Below are positions 42,656 to 53,829 of a stretch of DNA of 64,000 nt, in pieces (position 1 is the first letter of the stretch; each line of letters starts with the position of its first letter). Both the position numbers and the translations under genes were made by a program. The stretch is from the NCBI GenBank assembly GCA_964017235.1, contig OZ024930.1:29578614-29642613 (forward strand), given 5' to 3'. The notes beneath the pieces were generated by a model. That model worked only from the letters and a program-made list of their open reading frames with translations, ran no database searches and had not been told where the DNA came from. The DNA comes from Sabellastarte sp. h YS-2021. Its lineage: Eukaryota > Annelida > Polychaeta > Sabellida > Sabellidae.

Positions 42656-42898
42656 AACATTTGAGTTGATGCTGAACACTGATTTCCCACAGATCAAGGG
42701 CATTTATGTGTTATCCTATATGATATACAATCTCCTCAGTATTTAATGAGTATTTGTTCCAAATATTTTAGTTTTATTTTAAAACTCAGCCAAGGATTAT
42801 ATGCTCAGATATAAAAGAGTGAGACTATCAAGCTATACATAGGCTTCAAACATCAAATTTAGGGTCTTATTTTCCATTCAGCATTCACAGTCATATTC

Positions 42899-42976
42899 AC
42901 TTGTGGGTTTCAAACGCACACAGAGATGTAATTAGATGCCAAACTTGCTTACTGCTTGGATCCTAAGGACCCTATG
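42899..42976 (-). mobile_element. SINE family 2 fragment, head only
   Basis: Reverse complement reads GGGTCCTTAGGATCCAAGCA, AGCAAGTTTGGCATCTAATT and GTTTGAAACCCACAAGTG, the tRNA-like head of family 2. The body is missing. Confidence 0.75.
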
Positions 42977-44701
42977 TCCACTTCAAATAAGCTAGAACTA
43001 TTAACAATTTCTAATATCTGTATACTGAAAGGTGAAGGTAACAAATGAAAACCTATTAGTGTTTCAGTTACCCCATAAAATACTCCAAAATTGTAAGAGT
43101 ACCGCTCTAGGAATATTCATGTTCAATGTTTTTCTGAACCGGATGAGGATTTGATGGGGAACCTGTGTCACTGGTGATATTGTTCAATGAAATTCTTTGG
43201 GTCTTCAGTTTGAAGCTGTTTTATAATGTTTGCACCAATCTTTTTGGGACTATACAAATACACGGATCAGATTAGACGGAAAGGGATTTCGCTGTTTGTC
43301 TTGTGCATTAACATAGAGATTAAAAGATATGCATACCGGTACCCATAGACCCATTCAAGTATCTAACCAGAGGCAATGGAAAGAGTCTTGCTGTCAATAG
43401 CCTGTACATGAGTACATAAAAGTTTCACGTGCTACTCAATCTGCAAACAAGTTTCCTTTAGATATATATTTAGATTTGTTGAAACAGTCTGGAAAGAAAA
43501 CATCAACTTTGAAATATGTCCTATCCTGCCAAATATCCTTTGATGGTAAGGTGATAAATAATGTCAGCCCAGTTGAAGTAATATATTATTATAAATTATC
43601 TTAAAACAGTGCATATTAGCTGCTCAAGAGTTGTGTATTCAAAACATGTGTAAGTAACTGGTTGCATGTAATGTGCATAATTTGAAATACTGTGGGCAGT
43701 TTAAATTGATAACTGAGGATGAAAAACAATGACACCATGAACGTGAGTATATTTAAATGGCAGACTTTCATCTTTATATTCTCTAGTAAGATGTGTATTG
43801 TAGTAATTGATATTTATTGTTTTGAGTGCTGCAATAGTTCAGTTAAGCATATAAAGTGTACAGCCAAGCCTTGCTGAATAAAATGAGACTAAGCAATGTA
43901 TATGACAGTATTGCATATGAAAGTATTACTTAACCAAACAATACTATGAAAACTGATTACTAATAATTTTATGTCAAAATTCAAACTTATACATAATTAC
44001 AAATCTGAAACTAGGTCTCAAAGGTCTAGATCTTATCTCATTTGACATTTTTAAAAATAAAAGTCTGTTATCATACCGCTTTTTCAAAACAAAACTACAT
44101 CTATATAGAAATAAAACATTCTTTAGTGAACAATGGCACATATACTGAAATTGCCAAAATACCTCCAGTCTAGTTGTACAAAAGATTTTAAGACTTAATA
44201 CTATACATATTGTCAATATGCATCTTGAATATATAAAAGCTACACTAAAAGAAAAACAGATTTAATTATCCTTTCAAGCAGTTCTTCTGGAAGATAACGT
44301 AGTGTTGGATTGTTCTTGTCATCAGAATGGTGTTGCTTGCAGTGGCTACACTCTGCAGTACTGGTGAAATATTATTCATTATTGAGGTCTCTATTATGCA
44401 TTTCATCCTGAGTGTCACAAGAAGCGTTACGGTTTGTTAAATCGGAAGGATGTTGCTGTGGCTCCAAGAGGCCTTCAATATCAACTTCATGATAGTTATC
44501 ATACCCAAGGTCACTAGTTTTTGGATTCCAATATGGGTGGGGAAAGGTTCATTTTCAAATTCCACAGAGCCTGGTAAACTTGTTTCAGCAGCAGAATAAT
44601 ATCCATCAAAGTCATTCATCATATTTTGGATGTAGTTACGTGCATTGCCTGTTAAGCACATAACAATCTAGTTTTAAGCATCGCTTAACAATCTTTCCTT
44701 C
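42977..44701. other. Stretch without a supported gene
   Basis: Scattered short frames only. A 74-codon minus-strand frame (44661-44437) lies downstream of the integrase relic and could be part of the same old element, but shows no motif. Confidence 0.35.
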
Positions 44702-44715
44702 TACAACATGGTATT

Positions 44716-44755
44716 CTGGCTGTTGAACGGGACGTAAAACCCCAACTTTGACCTT
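44716..44755 (+). mobile_element. 40-bp 5'-truncated SINE family 2 stub with 14-bp target duplication
   Basis: CTGGCTGTTGAACGGGACGT plus AAAACCCC and TTTGACC is exactly the 3' end of family 2. TACAACATGGTATT is repeated on both sides (44702-44715 and 44756-44769). Confidence 0.92.
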
Positions 44756-44872
44756 TACAACATGGTATTTTCTTGGAATCTTGTGCTTTAAGTTGGAACA
44801 CTTTCTGATTTATATATTGGTGCTGGATTTTTCAGTTTTTGCCGAATTAACTGTCATTTTGTTTACCCGTTC

Positions 44873-45912
44873 TGTAGCCCTTGCAGCTGCTTCACGGACC
44901 CTTTTTTGTTTTAAGTCATAGTCTGCTAAGGTATTTCTGGAATGATATTCTATTGTTTCAAATCATATAAGTTGTCATCACAGACATAATCTGTATCTGT
45001 GTCAAGAGTCGAATGCATCATTTGGTTACTTTCTCTACTGAAATATATATCAAATGGAGCTCTTCTTCGGAATAATCATTCAGAATAGAATTGCATTTTG
45101 GGAGTTTACTCACCCAATTTGCTCCATTTTTGATCATGGACAAAAGATCATATAAAATTTTCTTTTTCAGCTGTCTATGCATTCTCTCAACTTTTCCCTG
45201 GCTTTTAGGATCGTATGCACTACTACGGTTAATTTTAACTTTCAAAGCAGTCATTAGCTTTTTCACAAGTCCTTCAAACTCTTTACCCCTATCATGCTGT
45301 AAGATCCTTGGTGTACCATGTTCACTGGACAGCTTCATTAATTTTGGGCAATTTCTTGACTATTTTTTGTGGTTAATGGACAAAACCAAACAAACTTGCC
45401 GAATACATCTAGAACTGACAGAACATAGCATTATTGAGTTCCTTTACAGTGTCCTAAATTTACACATATCAATGAGATCTATTTGAAGACGACCTTGTAC
45501 AGCATCTGCCTTAATTAGGTTTATCATAGCTGGGTTAAACTTTGCTAGGAGTCTTTGGTAAGCGTTACACTTGGAAAGGCCTTGCTTAATATTTGCTTCA
45601 CTAACACCCAGAACCTTTACTAAAAAAGGATTGTTTACCCCATTTTGCATTTTTCCTTGTAACATGACTTTTCTTCCGAGTTTTACCATCATTTGCAATA
45701 CAGAAACTGCTCTTGTTCCGATAATATTGCACCAATGTTGCATGTTCATATTTTGTCTTCTTTGATACTTGTGTATCAAAGTTTCCCTTTAAAGTTGATA
45801 ATTTTGTATCATAGGTTTTGCAACCACAAATGACATCAAATAGTGTATCATAGGTTTTGCAACCACAAATGACATCAAATAGTGACAGATTTGTATATAG
45901 TTTTGAATTCAC
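44873..45912 (-). pseudogene. Retroviral-type integrase core relic (KRBA2/Gypsy-like)
   Basis: Minus strand: after a degraded N-terminal part comes KADAVQGRLQIDLIDMCKF (first catalytic Asp). A shifted stretch follows with VLSVLDVFGKFVWFCPLTTK. Frame 45338-45018 then reads MKLSSEHGTPRILQHDRGKE (second Asp), INRSSAYDPKSQGKVERMHR (Glu) and QLKKKILYDL. Further on is DYDLKQKRVREAAARATERV, the basic helix that follows the core in this group. The D-D-E triad is therefore visible, but there are stops and shifts. By type it could have belonged to the same transposon group as the CGCGAA element 2.6 kb to the left, or to a Gypsy pol gene. Confidence 0.75.
45805..45882. repeat. 39-bp tandem duplication inside the integrase relic
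   Basis: TGTATCATAGGTTTTGCAAC plus 19 more bases occurs twice (45805-45843, 45844-45882). Its length is a multiple of three, so the minus-strand frame repeats LFDVICGCKTYDT. Confidence 0.9.
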
Positions 45913-46344
45913 TGAATTCCAGACACATCAGACTTTGATACACCAAAACAGTAAATGTGCAACATCATGTTTGACAAAACATAGTGGACACAAAGAATCA
46001 TTTACAATTCTCCATTTATTTAGATTAGTAAGGTATGGTAAAATTAAGTGTAATAATTTGTAATTAAATTGAGTCACTCAGGAATCTGGATTCATTTTTA
46101 TGTTAGTGCTATAAACCCTTCTAAACTCAATGTTATTTACATCATTTTGAAATAGTTTAGGCCAGATGTCCTCTTGGTATGGTAACTGAATTTTTTGTTT
46201 TATTAGATTTTGAAAGAAGAGGAATGAAGGGATGAGCGAAGTCTGTTGGTATTTATAGTACATTTTCAAACCTCAAGGAAAGACCATTGCAAAATTCAAA
46301 ACATCAGAGAAAGCCACAGTGGTGTAAAGGAAAACACAGATATA
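45913..46344. other. Spacer, no gene seen
   Basis: No recognised feature. Confidence 0.4.
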
Positions 46345-46935
46345 GATTTTGGTCATGTGATGGGATCCAAATTTTTATTATTGACCTACTTTTTGATTTG
46401 TTGATTGGTTAACACTTGATCCTTCTTTTCCTCAGGAACTGCTTCAACAAAACCTGGACTGGTTTCCATTGTCTCACAAGATATTCCAACTACTGTTTAT
46501 GATATTTTTTCTTTATTTTAAGGGAATTGGTTGTCTGATTAGTAACAGAACTGAGTTTACGTTGATATTTTTATGTATCTAGATGGGTTTCATCTATATG
46601 GCAGCAATTGCCAAAAAAACCAAAAAATGGTTGTATATACTCATGTACTGGGAACAAAATGCTGTTGTGACTGTCCTTGACCTAATTATATCACATGACT
46701 TTGTTCTGATTTGTTCATTGGTCAGCACTTGATCCCTCTTTCTTAGAAATCTGATATGCATTTCTGTTGACTTTCTGACTTTTTCAACACCTTATCAAAT
46801 GTAATTTTGTTGACCTGGCAACTAATGGTCTCTCTTTCATTGTCAGTTTTGTTGACATTGTCCACTTGGTAACTAATTGTCTTCATTTTTTGGTCTATTT
46901 TGTCAATTTTGTCATATTTACAACCTATATTCCAT
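46345..46935 (-). repeat. GTTGAC-rich dispersed repeat, copy 3 (two partial units)
   Basis: GTGATGGGATCCAAATTTTT with GATTGGTTAACACTTGATCC (46358-46420), and again GACTGTCCTTGACCTAATTA with CATTGGTCAGCACTTGATCC (46668-46737). A run of GTTGAC motifs follows to 46920. The first two blocks match 28345-28440; the GTTGAC run matches the rest of that copy. Confidence 0.6.
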
Positions 46936-48059
46936 TTGTATTGTTTACATAATTTATTATTCATGTCTGCCAGTCTAGCTAATTAACCTGCTCATTTACA
47001 TACTTCAACATCCATCAGGGAGATTCTGCAGTCACCAAGAAGGGAATCAATAAAAGTGTATTTGAGGCAAAAACATCTCTTGTGACTTTGGAACCTCCAT
47101 AGAGGGAATAGAGAAAAAATTCTCAGGTCTGTGGTTTGATTTTAGTGCAAGATTGCATTTATGAATGGCTAATTTACTGTTAAACTTTTCCTTGCTGAGA
47201 TTTTTAATGAAATAAAGTTCAATTAATTCACCATACAACCCAGTGGTGGCCATTGTCCAGTCTTAGTACCACTAGATAACACTACTGAGAATTTGTAAAG
47301 TAAGAAGCAAGATTTTTGTTTTGCGAACATGACAGATTATGATGTTGCAATCCACCATTTCCAGCGTCAGGTGGGGAGGTGGAGTCATGATGTTAACATT
47401 CCTGTTAAGTCGGCAGAATACCTATTAATTCGGTGCAAAATTGTAGGTGTCAACTGGTAAAAGTACATTACACAAGTTCTTTTGTCTACTTTTACACATT
47501 TTACACATTCATCAAGATTCCAGCCCTTGCCTAATGCTTAAAAGTGCCGAAACCTGTACTTACATGACATTGGGAGCTTTGGACTTTGACCATTTTGCCA
47601 TTTCTATTTCTTTGCCTGTGCAAAGCTGGTTATAAATTTGTCTGTTTCTCAATGTGTACATTTGGCTACAGATTTTTCTACTGAAGGGAGTTGAGTCCAC
47701 ATATAATGACAACCAATGATAAGATTCCAACTTTCCGAACCATTCAGCCAATTAGGGCCTGTTTTATTTGGAGTAGTACACCTACAAGTCGTAAAAAGTA
47801 CACCTAGGAGTCATAAAAATGCACAAGGAAACTTTACAAAACTTTCTCTGTAACAAAAAAATGAATTGTAAGATCTTTTAGTGGGTTACCTTATTGTATA
47901 AAAGGGAGTGTTGGGGTGAAGGATTGCAGGTGGGCACTCTGGGGGAATATCTATATAATTATATGCCAAGACAAAAGTCGGGAGTATATTGGTTTTATGC
48001 TTGTGAACCTTAAATCCAAATAATTAAAAAGTTATGGCTGTCTTAAGGTCAAAACTTTT
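46936..48059. other. Stretch without a supported gene
   Basis: No motif-bearing frame or recognised repeat. Confidence 0.4.
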
Positions 48060-48140
48060 ACTGAAGTTCACTGAAGTTAAGCAGCAATGGGTTAGGTTAG
48101 TACTTGGATGGGTGACCATCTAAGTGTAAGTCAGCAGTTG
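48060..48140 (+). repeat. 5S rRNA-derived sequence (pseudogene or SINE head)
   Basis: GAAGTTAAGCAGC, GGTTAGTACTTGGATGGGTG and ACCATCT match the 3' half of animal 5S rRNA (its internal promoter part). The 5' half is missing and the terminal stem cannot form, so it is not a working 5S gene. Confidence 0.75.
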
Positions 48141-48158
48141 CCACTTCAACTTCAGGAA

Positions 48159-48181
48159 GTGTGTGTGTGTGTGTGTGTGTG
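48159..48181. repeat. (GT)n microsatellite
   Basis: About eleven uninterrupted GT units, just after the 5S-like segment. Confidence 0.9.
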
Positions 48182-50049
48182 CATGCGTGTGTATGTATGA
48201 AAAGGTGTATCAATGAGTCTTCTCAACCATGGAGACAGTTCCAACATCTGGAGCAAAGGCACGATGACTGCTAGTGCAACACTCCACTTTTCATTTAGCA
48301 ATGTCATATTTTAATGAAAAGCACATAAAAAAAGTGTTATAGATTGTTTCCTACAATTGTTTCACAAGGAAGAGTCAACCATTCAAATGATTCAAATATA
48401 TCATTGTAACACAATTACTTATAAAATTATAACAAATGGTTCATAATAATTGGGTACAAAATCTATCCAACATATAAATAACCCTTTAACACCTGTGGCA
48501 TCACTGAGGGCTCTTCTGGGCATATATAGAATCAACTGACGCTATTTAGTTATTATACTTTGGTACGGTTTTGGTTCTGCTCGATGACTGGAATGACAGA
48601 TCTATGTTTATACAAATCTCTTGTTGAAATGGGATGTCTGAGTGTACTGGCTTCCACATCACCTACACCCACATAACATTATGTAAACATCTCTTATGAC
48701 TATCTGTAGGACTATCCACCTTAGAACTATCAATAAACATGTCAGTATATAACTCTTGTGCTCCTTCTTAAAACAGCCATATATCATACAGTCTAAAGCC
48801 TTTATATAAATCTCCTGCAGAGATGTGACAGTCATAATTGGCACATGTATAACTGCACATGGGCTTGGCTGGTGTATGAATGGTACTTTAATAAAAGTTG
48901 TCAGTAGGAGCGTTTACATATGTAATTATAAGCTTAACTTCAGCCATCAAGTCTTTATCCAGAGTAGATTCTCTACATTTTTTTTAAATAAAACACTTTT
49001 GTAATCCATCGTTTCAAGTACTATGCCTATGTTAATGGTTAAATAAAAATTACGTCACATTTTGATGGTTTTACGTCACAACATAAAGATGTCACAAAGA
49101 CCAATCTTCACTGATTTCCTCAATGTGCCAATTCCAAGTTTACACACAATTATAAGCTAATCTTGTTTACAAACATTAGCAAAGTCCAGTTATTTATTGT
49201 GGAATAAAAATATGCGTAAAGTAAATACAAATGGTATTTTACAAGAACAACTAAATATTTAACAAAGGTGATGAGTACAGTGTACTGTCATATGAAAATG
49301 GTACCTATCTTAAGGTACAGTGAATAAATAGAGAAACTGGCACAGCAAGCCCCTGTACTTTATGGCTGTGCTAGTAAAATGCTAAAATTTGTACATACAG
49401 TTAATTTACACTTGATTCATGTTTTTTTCTGAAGTGCTGTGGCCAAATAATCACAGTATGTACGCAGACGCTGACACACAAATGCCTGGGTAAATGCTAA
49501 TTCATATGGAACTGCAATGTGCATTTTGAGTAAACCATTTCAAAGGCTGTATATATATTTTAGCACAATAGAAAATTATGTCAATAATGACAATCAGTGG
49601 TGTTGCAGAACTGAGTTAAGACATGCAGCACAAGAGGATACCTCAAGTGTTAAAACAAAGAATACTCATCATCCACAAAAATCAACAACACATTCCAGAC
49701 ATATTTACACATGTCATCACATATCAGAGAATGGTCATAGGTTGGATGAGAACAAGCTCAATAACCTTCTAAATCTAGATTTGACCCATAACCCTTACTA
49801 TACCTCAGTGGTCATAGGTTCCATGGCCTTCCTACCATGCACTGAGCTTCTGATATCTCTTCAAAGTACACAGGGTCTAGGTTCAAATCTTGTCATAAAA
49901 TGCTCAAGTACAAACCTACACACAAACACTCATATGTGCCTAACTAGCTAGCTATCTACATACCTACCCATCAGTGAACCACCTCACCATCAGTGGAAAG
50001 TTGCAATGTTGTATGGTACTGGCACAAAGCTGTAGTTTCTTTAGGTCAT
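48182..50049. other. Stretch without a supported gene
   Basis: A 144-codon plus-strand frame at 49517-49951 has low-complexity His/Thr/Ser content and no motif; I do not support it as a gene. Confidence 0.4.
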
Positions 50050-50215
50050 GGAGGTCTGCAGTGGCCAAATGGTAAGCAACTTTGCATCTTATTACATGTA
50101 TCCACCTCTGTGTGGGGGGTTTGACTCCTGCAAAAGCAAAGAAGTGTTGTGGCCCTCTTTGACTCTTGGTTGTTCAAGGGGATTAATAACCCTCAGCTCT
50201 GACCTTGGACCTTTC
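50050..50215 (+). mobile_element. SINE family 2, strongly diverged
   Basis: GAGGTCTGCAGTGGCCAAAT, GTAAGCAACTTTGCATCTTA, CACCTCTGTGTGG, GGTTGTTCAAGGGG and CTCTGACCTTGGACC keep the family-2 order with many substitutions. Confidence 0.7.
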
Positions 50216-50734
50216 TTTTAGGTCAGTTGTGTAGTGATTATTACACGCACCAAGAAAAAAATGGCACAATACCAGTATAAGGTCCACGCTTTATTAAATG
50301 ATGCAGTAATGTTCCACAGAACACAGTCAAAACATTAAAATAGTTAAATCTTAGATTAATATATCCTGCATGCATGCTGTGCTGTTGACATAATAACTGT
50401 GGTTTGCTACCAAATTTGTTAATACCAGTAATATTGTTGGAAGCCAGGGGTATTGTGCGATACATTTTCACACATATTTAAAGGACTGATTGCAGTCATT
50501 GTTGCTTTGAAACAGATTATGGATGCTCTGAAGTACAGCTACTATGGGTTATTTACTTGTTGTAACAAATCGTTGCTTATCACACTATCCTGGATCTATA
50601 GAACTACAGTTGTATTTATGGTTTGAGGTTAAACCTGTGCCCCAGCTGCTGGTTGGCAAGTTTCATTACTTTTTAATGCTAACACCCTTAATTGTGTTTT
50701 GTTGAAAACCTTGGCATATGAAATATTTCCTAAT
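50216..50734. other. Spacer, no gene seen
   Basis: No recognised feature. Confidence 0.4.
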
Positions 50735-51010
50735 ACATTAATGGTTGATAGATTATTGCTGTTTACTTGTTGATATGTTATTGGAGCGAGTGATTTTTAT
50801 GTTATTGGTTAGAGAATGGATACACTAATGGTTAATTTTGATACATTATTGGTCAATTTTTACTACATTATTGGTTACCTGATACGTTATTGGTTGATGC
50901 ATTAATGGTTGTAACAAGCGTGTTTGCTTGTCTGAAATAGGACCATTTTTTTCTTATCAAAGAAATTAACTTATGCTCAGTCTTGAAAATATATAGAGGA
51001 ACCTCAGCAT
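50735..51010 (-). repeat. TACATTATTGGTT array, copy 2, inverted relative to copy 1
   Basis: ACATTAATGGTTGAT, GTTATTGGTTAGAG, ATACATTATTGGTC, ACTACATTATTGGTTACC and GATACGTTATTGGTTGATGC run to about 50915. CTGAAATAGGACCATTTTTT and CTCAGTCTTGAAAATA follow. This is the reverse of the order at 42280-42655 for the array, with the leader on the other side. Confidence 0.65.
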
Positions 51011-51778
51011 GGCTTTTAACACTATAATCAACATGATCTCAAAGGCTTGTGTCTACTGGGGGGGTTAAAGCTAGTGACTGAATCTGAAACTATTAATAAT
51101 ACTGACCCTTTGGTTCGGCAAAAATACCTGCTAATTTAGCTACATGAGTTTGGAACAACACTCTCATCAGGGTTTTGTTTCTGAGGTTGGGTTCCATTGC
51201 TGTAACTTAACTTTATTTCTGATACACCTTGGTTACGAGTGTAAAGTAGGTTGGGTAACCCAGAGAAGCAATCATGAGATATTAACCTACAAATGTGAAG
51301 CTAACCTGAAGTTAATAGTTCTTGGTAGTTCTGGTGTAACTTACATGTATATCTTTCAGTTCATTATAATTGTAATAAAATTTCAATGCTGTAAAAATGT
51401 CATTTACTCAGCTTTGGCCTTCATCTCTTGAAACTGACACTAAGACACAATTGCACTGTAACGCATATTGAATCCACTTAGAAACTGTTTGATAACTTCT
51501 ACAGCTACTTCAAACATCAGCTGATTGGCTGATAAGTTAGTAGATAAGTATAGCCTATAAGTACGTGACACACATAGTTTTAAAGAAATATTGACAATAG
51601 CACAAGCAATATATTATTAAATTTTGGTGGTGATCCAAATCACTGTCTGGATCAAGGAATTGTTTAAAGGATTTTTATCATTGCGCTCATAAGCCATATT
51701 GGAGGTATTAGACCTTAAGTGAGGTTTTGTGCTCCCAGAGAACTTTTCTAGTTTATTTTATGTTGTATTCCATTTATT
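51011..51778. other. Spacer, no gene seen
   Basis: A 95-codon frame at 51144-51431 has no motif. Confidence 0.4.
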
Positions 51779-51932
51779 AAGTCAAAGCCAAAGTAAGAGG
51801 TTTACATCCGGTTCAACAAGAGTCATATTGGTACAGCCCCCTTAGCATTGTCACTTGTGGGAGTCAAACCCACATAGAGGTGACTGCTGTGATGAAATGC
51901 CAAACATGCTAACTGATTTGGCCACCATGAAC
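51779..51932 (-). mobile_element. SINE family 2
   Basis: The reverse complement has TTGGCCACCATG inverted head, GTTAGCATGTTTGGCATTTC, GTGGGTTTGACTCCCACAAG, CCAATATGACTCTTGTTGAA and the GATGTAAACC tail, with a TTTGACTT end. Full length but diverged. Confidence 0.75.
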
Positions 51933-52133
51933 ATCTGTTTAAATATAGCTGTCTTACTGTTTATTTCAGCCAATTCTTAATATTTTGTGTTGATCATTGT
52001 GTGGGCATTGGTCCTTGCAGGATGTCTGCTGAGTCCTTTTCTAGTTATTTCTGTAACAAGGCTAAAATTAAACGTGAACTTATCAACTAACAGAAATTGG
52101 ATATATTGTCTTTTCACAATATATTTTTCAACA

Positions 52134-52716
52134 CCTGGGCTGGTATTCACGAAGGGTCTTAGACTTAGCCAGGTCTTAGGCTTAAATCCAGTCTTAAAGT
52201 TAAGACTTGTGTCTCAGCTAAGTTTTGTCTTAAAACTGTATTAAGAAAGGGTGACTTAGATTATCAAATATACCAACACAGTGGTTTTCTGTGTCATGTG
52301 ACCTTTCTTTTCTATTCAAACTATACTATTGGTGACATATATCCTTCATTTAATGCATTTTATCTAGGAAAAGTGCTGTTTTGAAATGGAAAACCTTGTT
52401 ACCACATATAAACTTCCAAAGACTGCTTTAGTGAGGTGTTCTGTATAATTTAACTTTATTTACAGCCATTTCAAATTTTGAAGTGGAGAAAAGTTTATGG
52501 CGGCCATATTTAAGTCCTCTTGACAAAATTTAAGCCCACTACCAACCAGTCTAAAAGTTGAGCCCTTGGCTAAGCCTAAGACCGGTCTTAAATTCTTTGT
52601 GAATACCACTAAGCCTAAGACAAACGTCTTAGCAGTTTTGGGGCAGAAACTTGAGACAAAAGTCTCAACTTTAAGCCTAAGCCCTGGCTAAGACCTTTCT
52701 TGAATACGGGCCCTGG
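52134..52716. mobile_element. MITE with long CTTAGGCTTA-rich inverted ends
   Basis: Left end CCTGGGCTGGTATTCACGAA and right end, inverted, CCAGGGCCCGTATTCAAGAA. Both arms (~130-150 bp) are built from GTCTTAG, GGCTTAA and GTCTTAAA motifs. The 583-bp element has no coding capacity and no clear target duplication. The ends resemble a widespread animal MITE type with GGGCCCGTATTC termini; the superfamily is not assigned. Confidence 0.75.
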
Positions 52717-53829
52717 ATGAATATTTGGCCCTACAACTTGTTATGACAATATTTTTTATGCATCAAACAATAGATACACGCACACATAAGGTTTTATACA
52801 TCTACGGTGTCAAAAGATGACACTGTCCTGTTACCGTTTCAAGTCATTTGCATCTCAATTCAATTGTTCATACAAAGGTGTCTTCAAGCAAGGCATGCAC
52901 AGACAGGTTTCATGTGTAAATATATCATCATGTTTATGCTTCAGAGAATAGCAGTTGCCCGTTCACTTAGTATTATGGTAATAGCTGACTGAGGTTGAAT
53001 TTATTTAGTAGTTTTAGTTTTACATAATCAGCTTGAACTTGGAATATTTCTTTCAAAAACCTAAGTAAGTTTCTCTTAATTTTATGTTTTACAGTACTGC
53101 CGTGATTTTAATATATATATGTTATGTACAAGTTGAGATTTTGTACAAGTTGCAACTCCTACCAGATTGGCTGTACAAGTTGTAACTTGTACAGAATTTC
53201 ACCATCAAATAAACCCAACTTGTACAATACTGTTGTACAAGTTGGATTTAAAAAGAAATTTGGTCAAATTAACAATTTTCTTGAAAATATATCTTATCTT
53301 ATGAATATAAATATTCAAATTAATGTTAGAGTATTATATAAATATAATTTTGCACTGATTAACTCTGAATTCACAGAAAACCTTGAAATTTTTGCCAGTA
53401 ACACGTAAAATACAAAAAAGTTATTAATATATTAATACATCAAGTTCATAGTTTATCAATAAAGAGTAAAGTTTTGTTACATTATAGTTCATCATTAAGA
53501 AACAAAATAAAGCTTTTGTGCTTTTTACTAAATTCAGCATGCATGTGAGATGTGACTTATTGATGCTTGTAGGACTTGCTTCTTACTCCTCCAACTTATG
53601 GTACTGTGGACTGAAGTCTTTAAAAAAAATCTTCATGCATAAAAGTTTTAATAATAACAATCAGACTTCAAATAAGAAAGTTAAGTAATAAATAAGGAAT
53701 AGATATCTTCTAAATGCAATCAACTGTCTTGAAGTGGCTTCCTGTAGCACACAACCTATAAGTATTAGGGATATTTTGTGATTTACCTCAAGGCAAAAAA
53801 CTAGGATGATTTAATCAACATGTGTTTAG

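Noticed and set aside
49517..49951. 144-codon gene
   Set aside because: Composition is His/Thr/Ser-rich with no motif. It is the kind of frame expected by chance and opens at a non-coding context.
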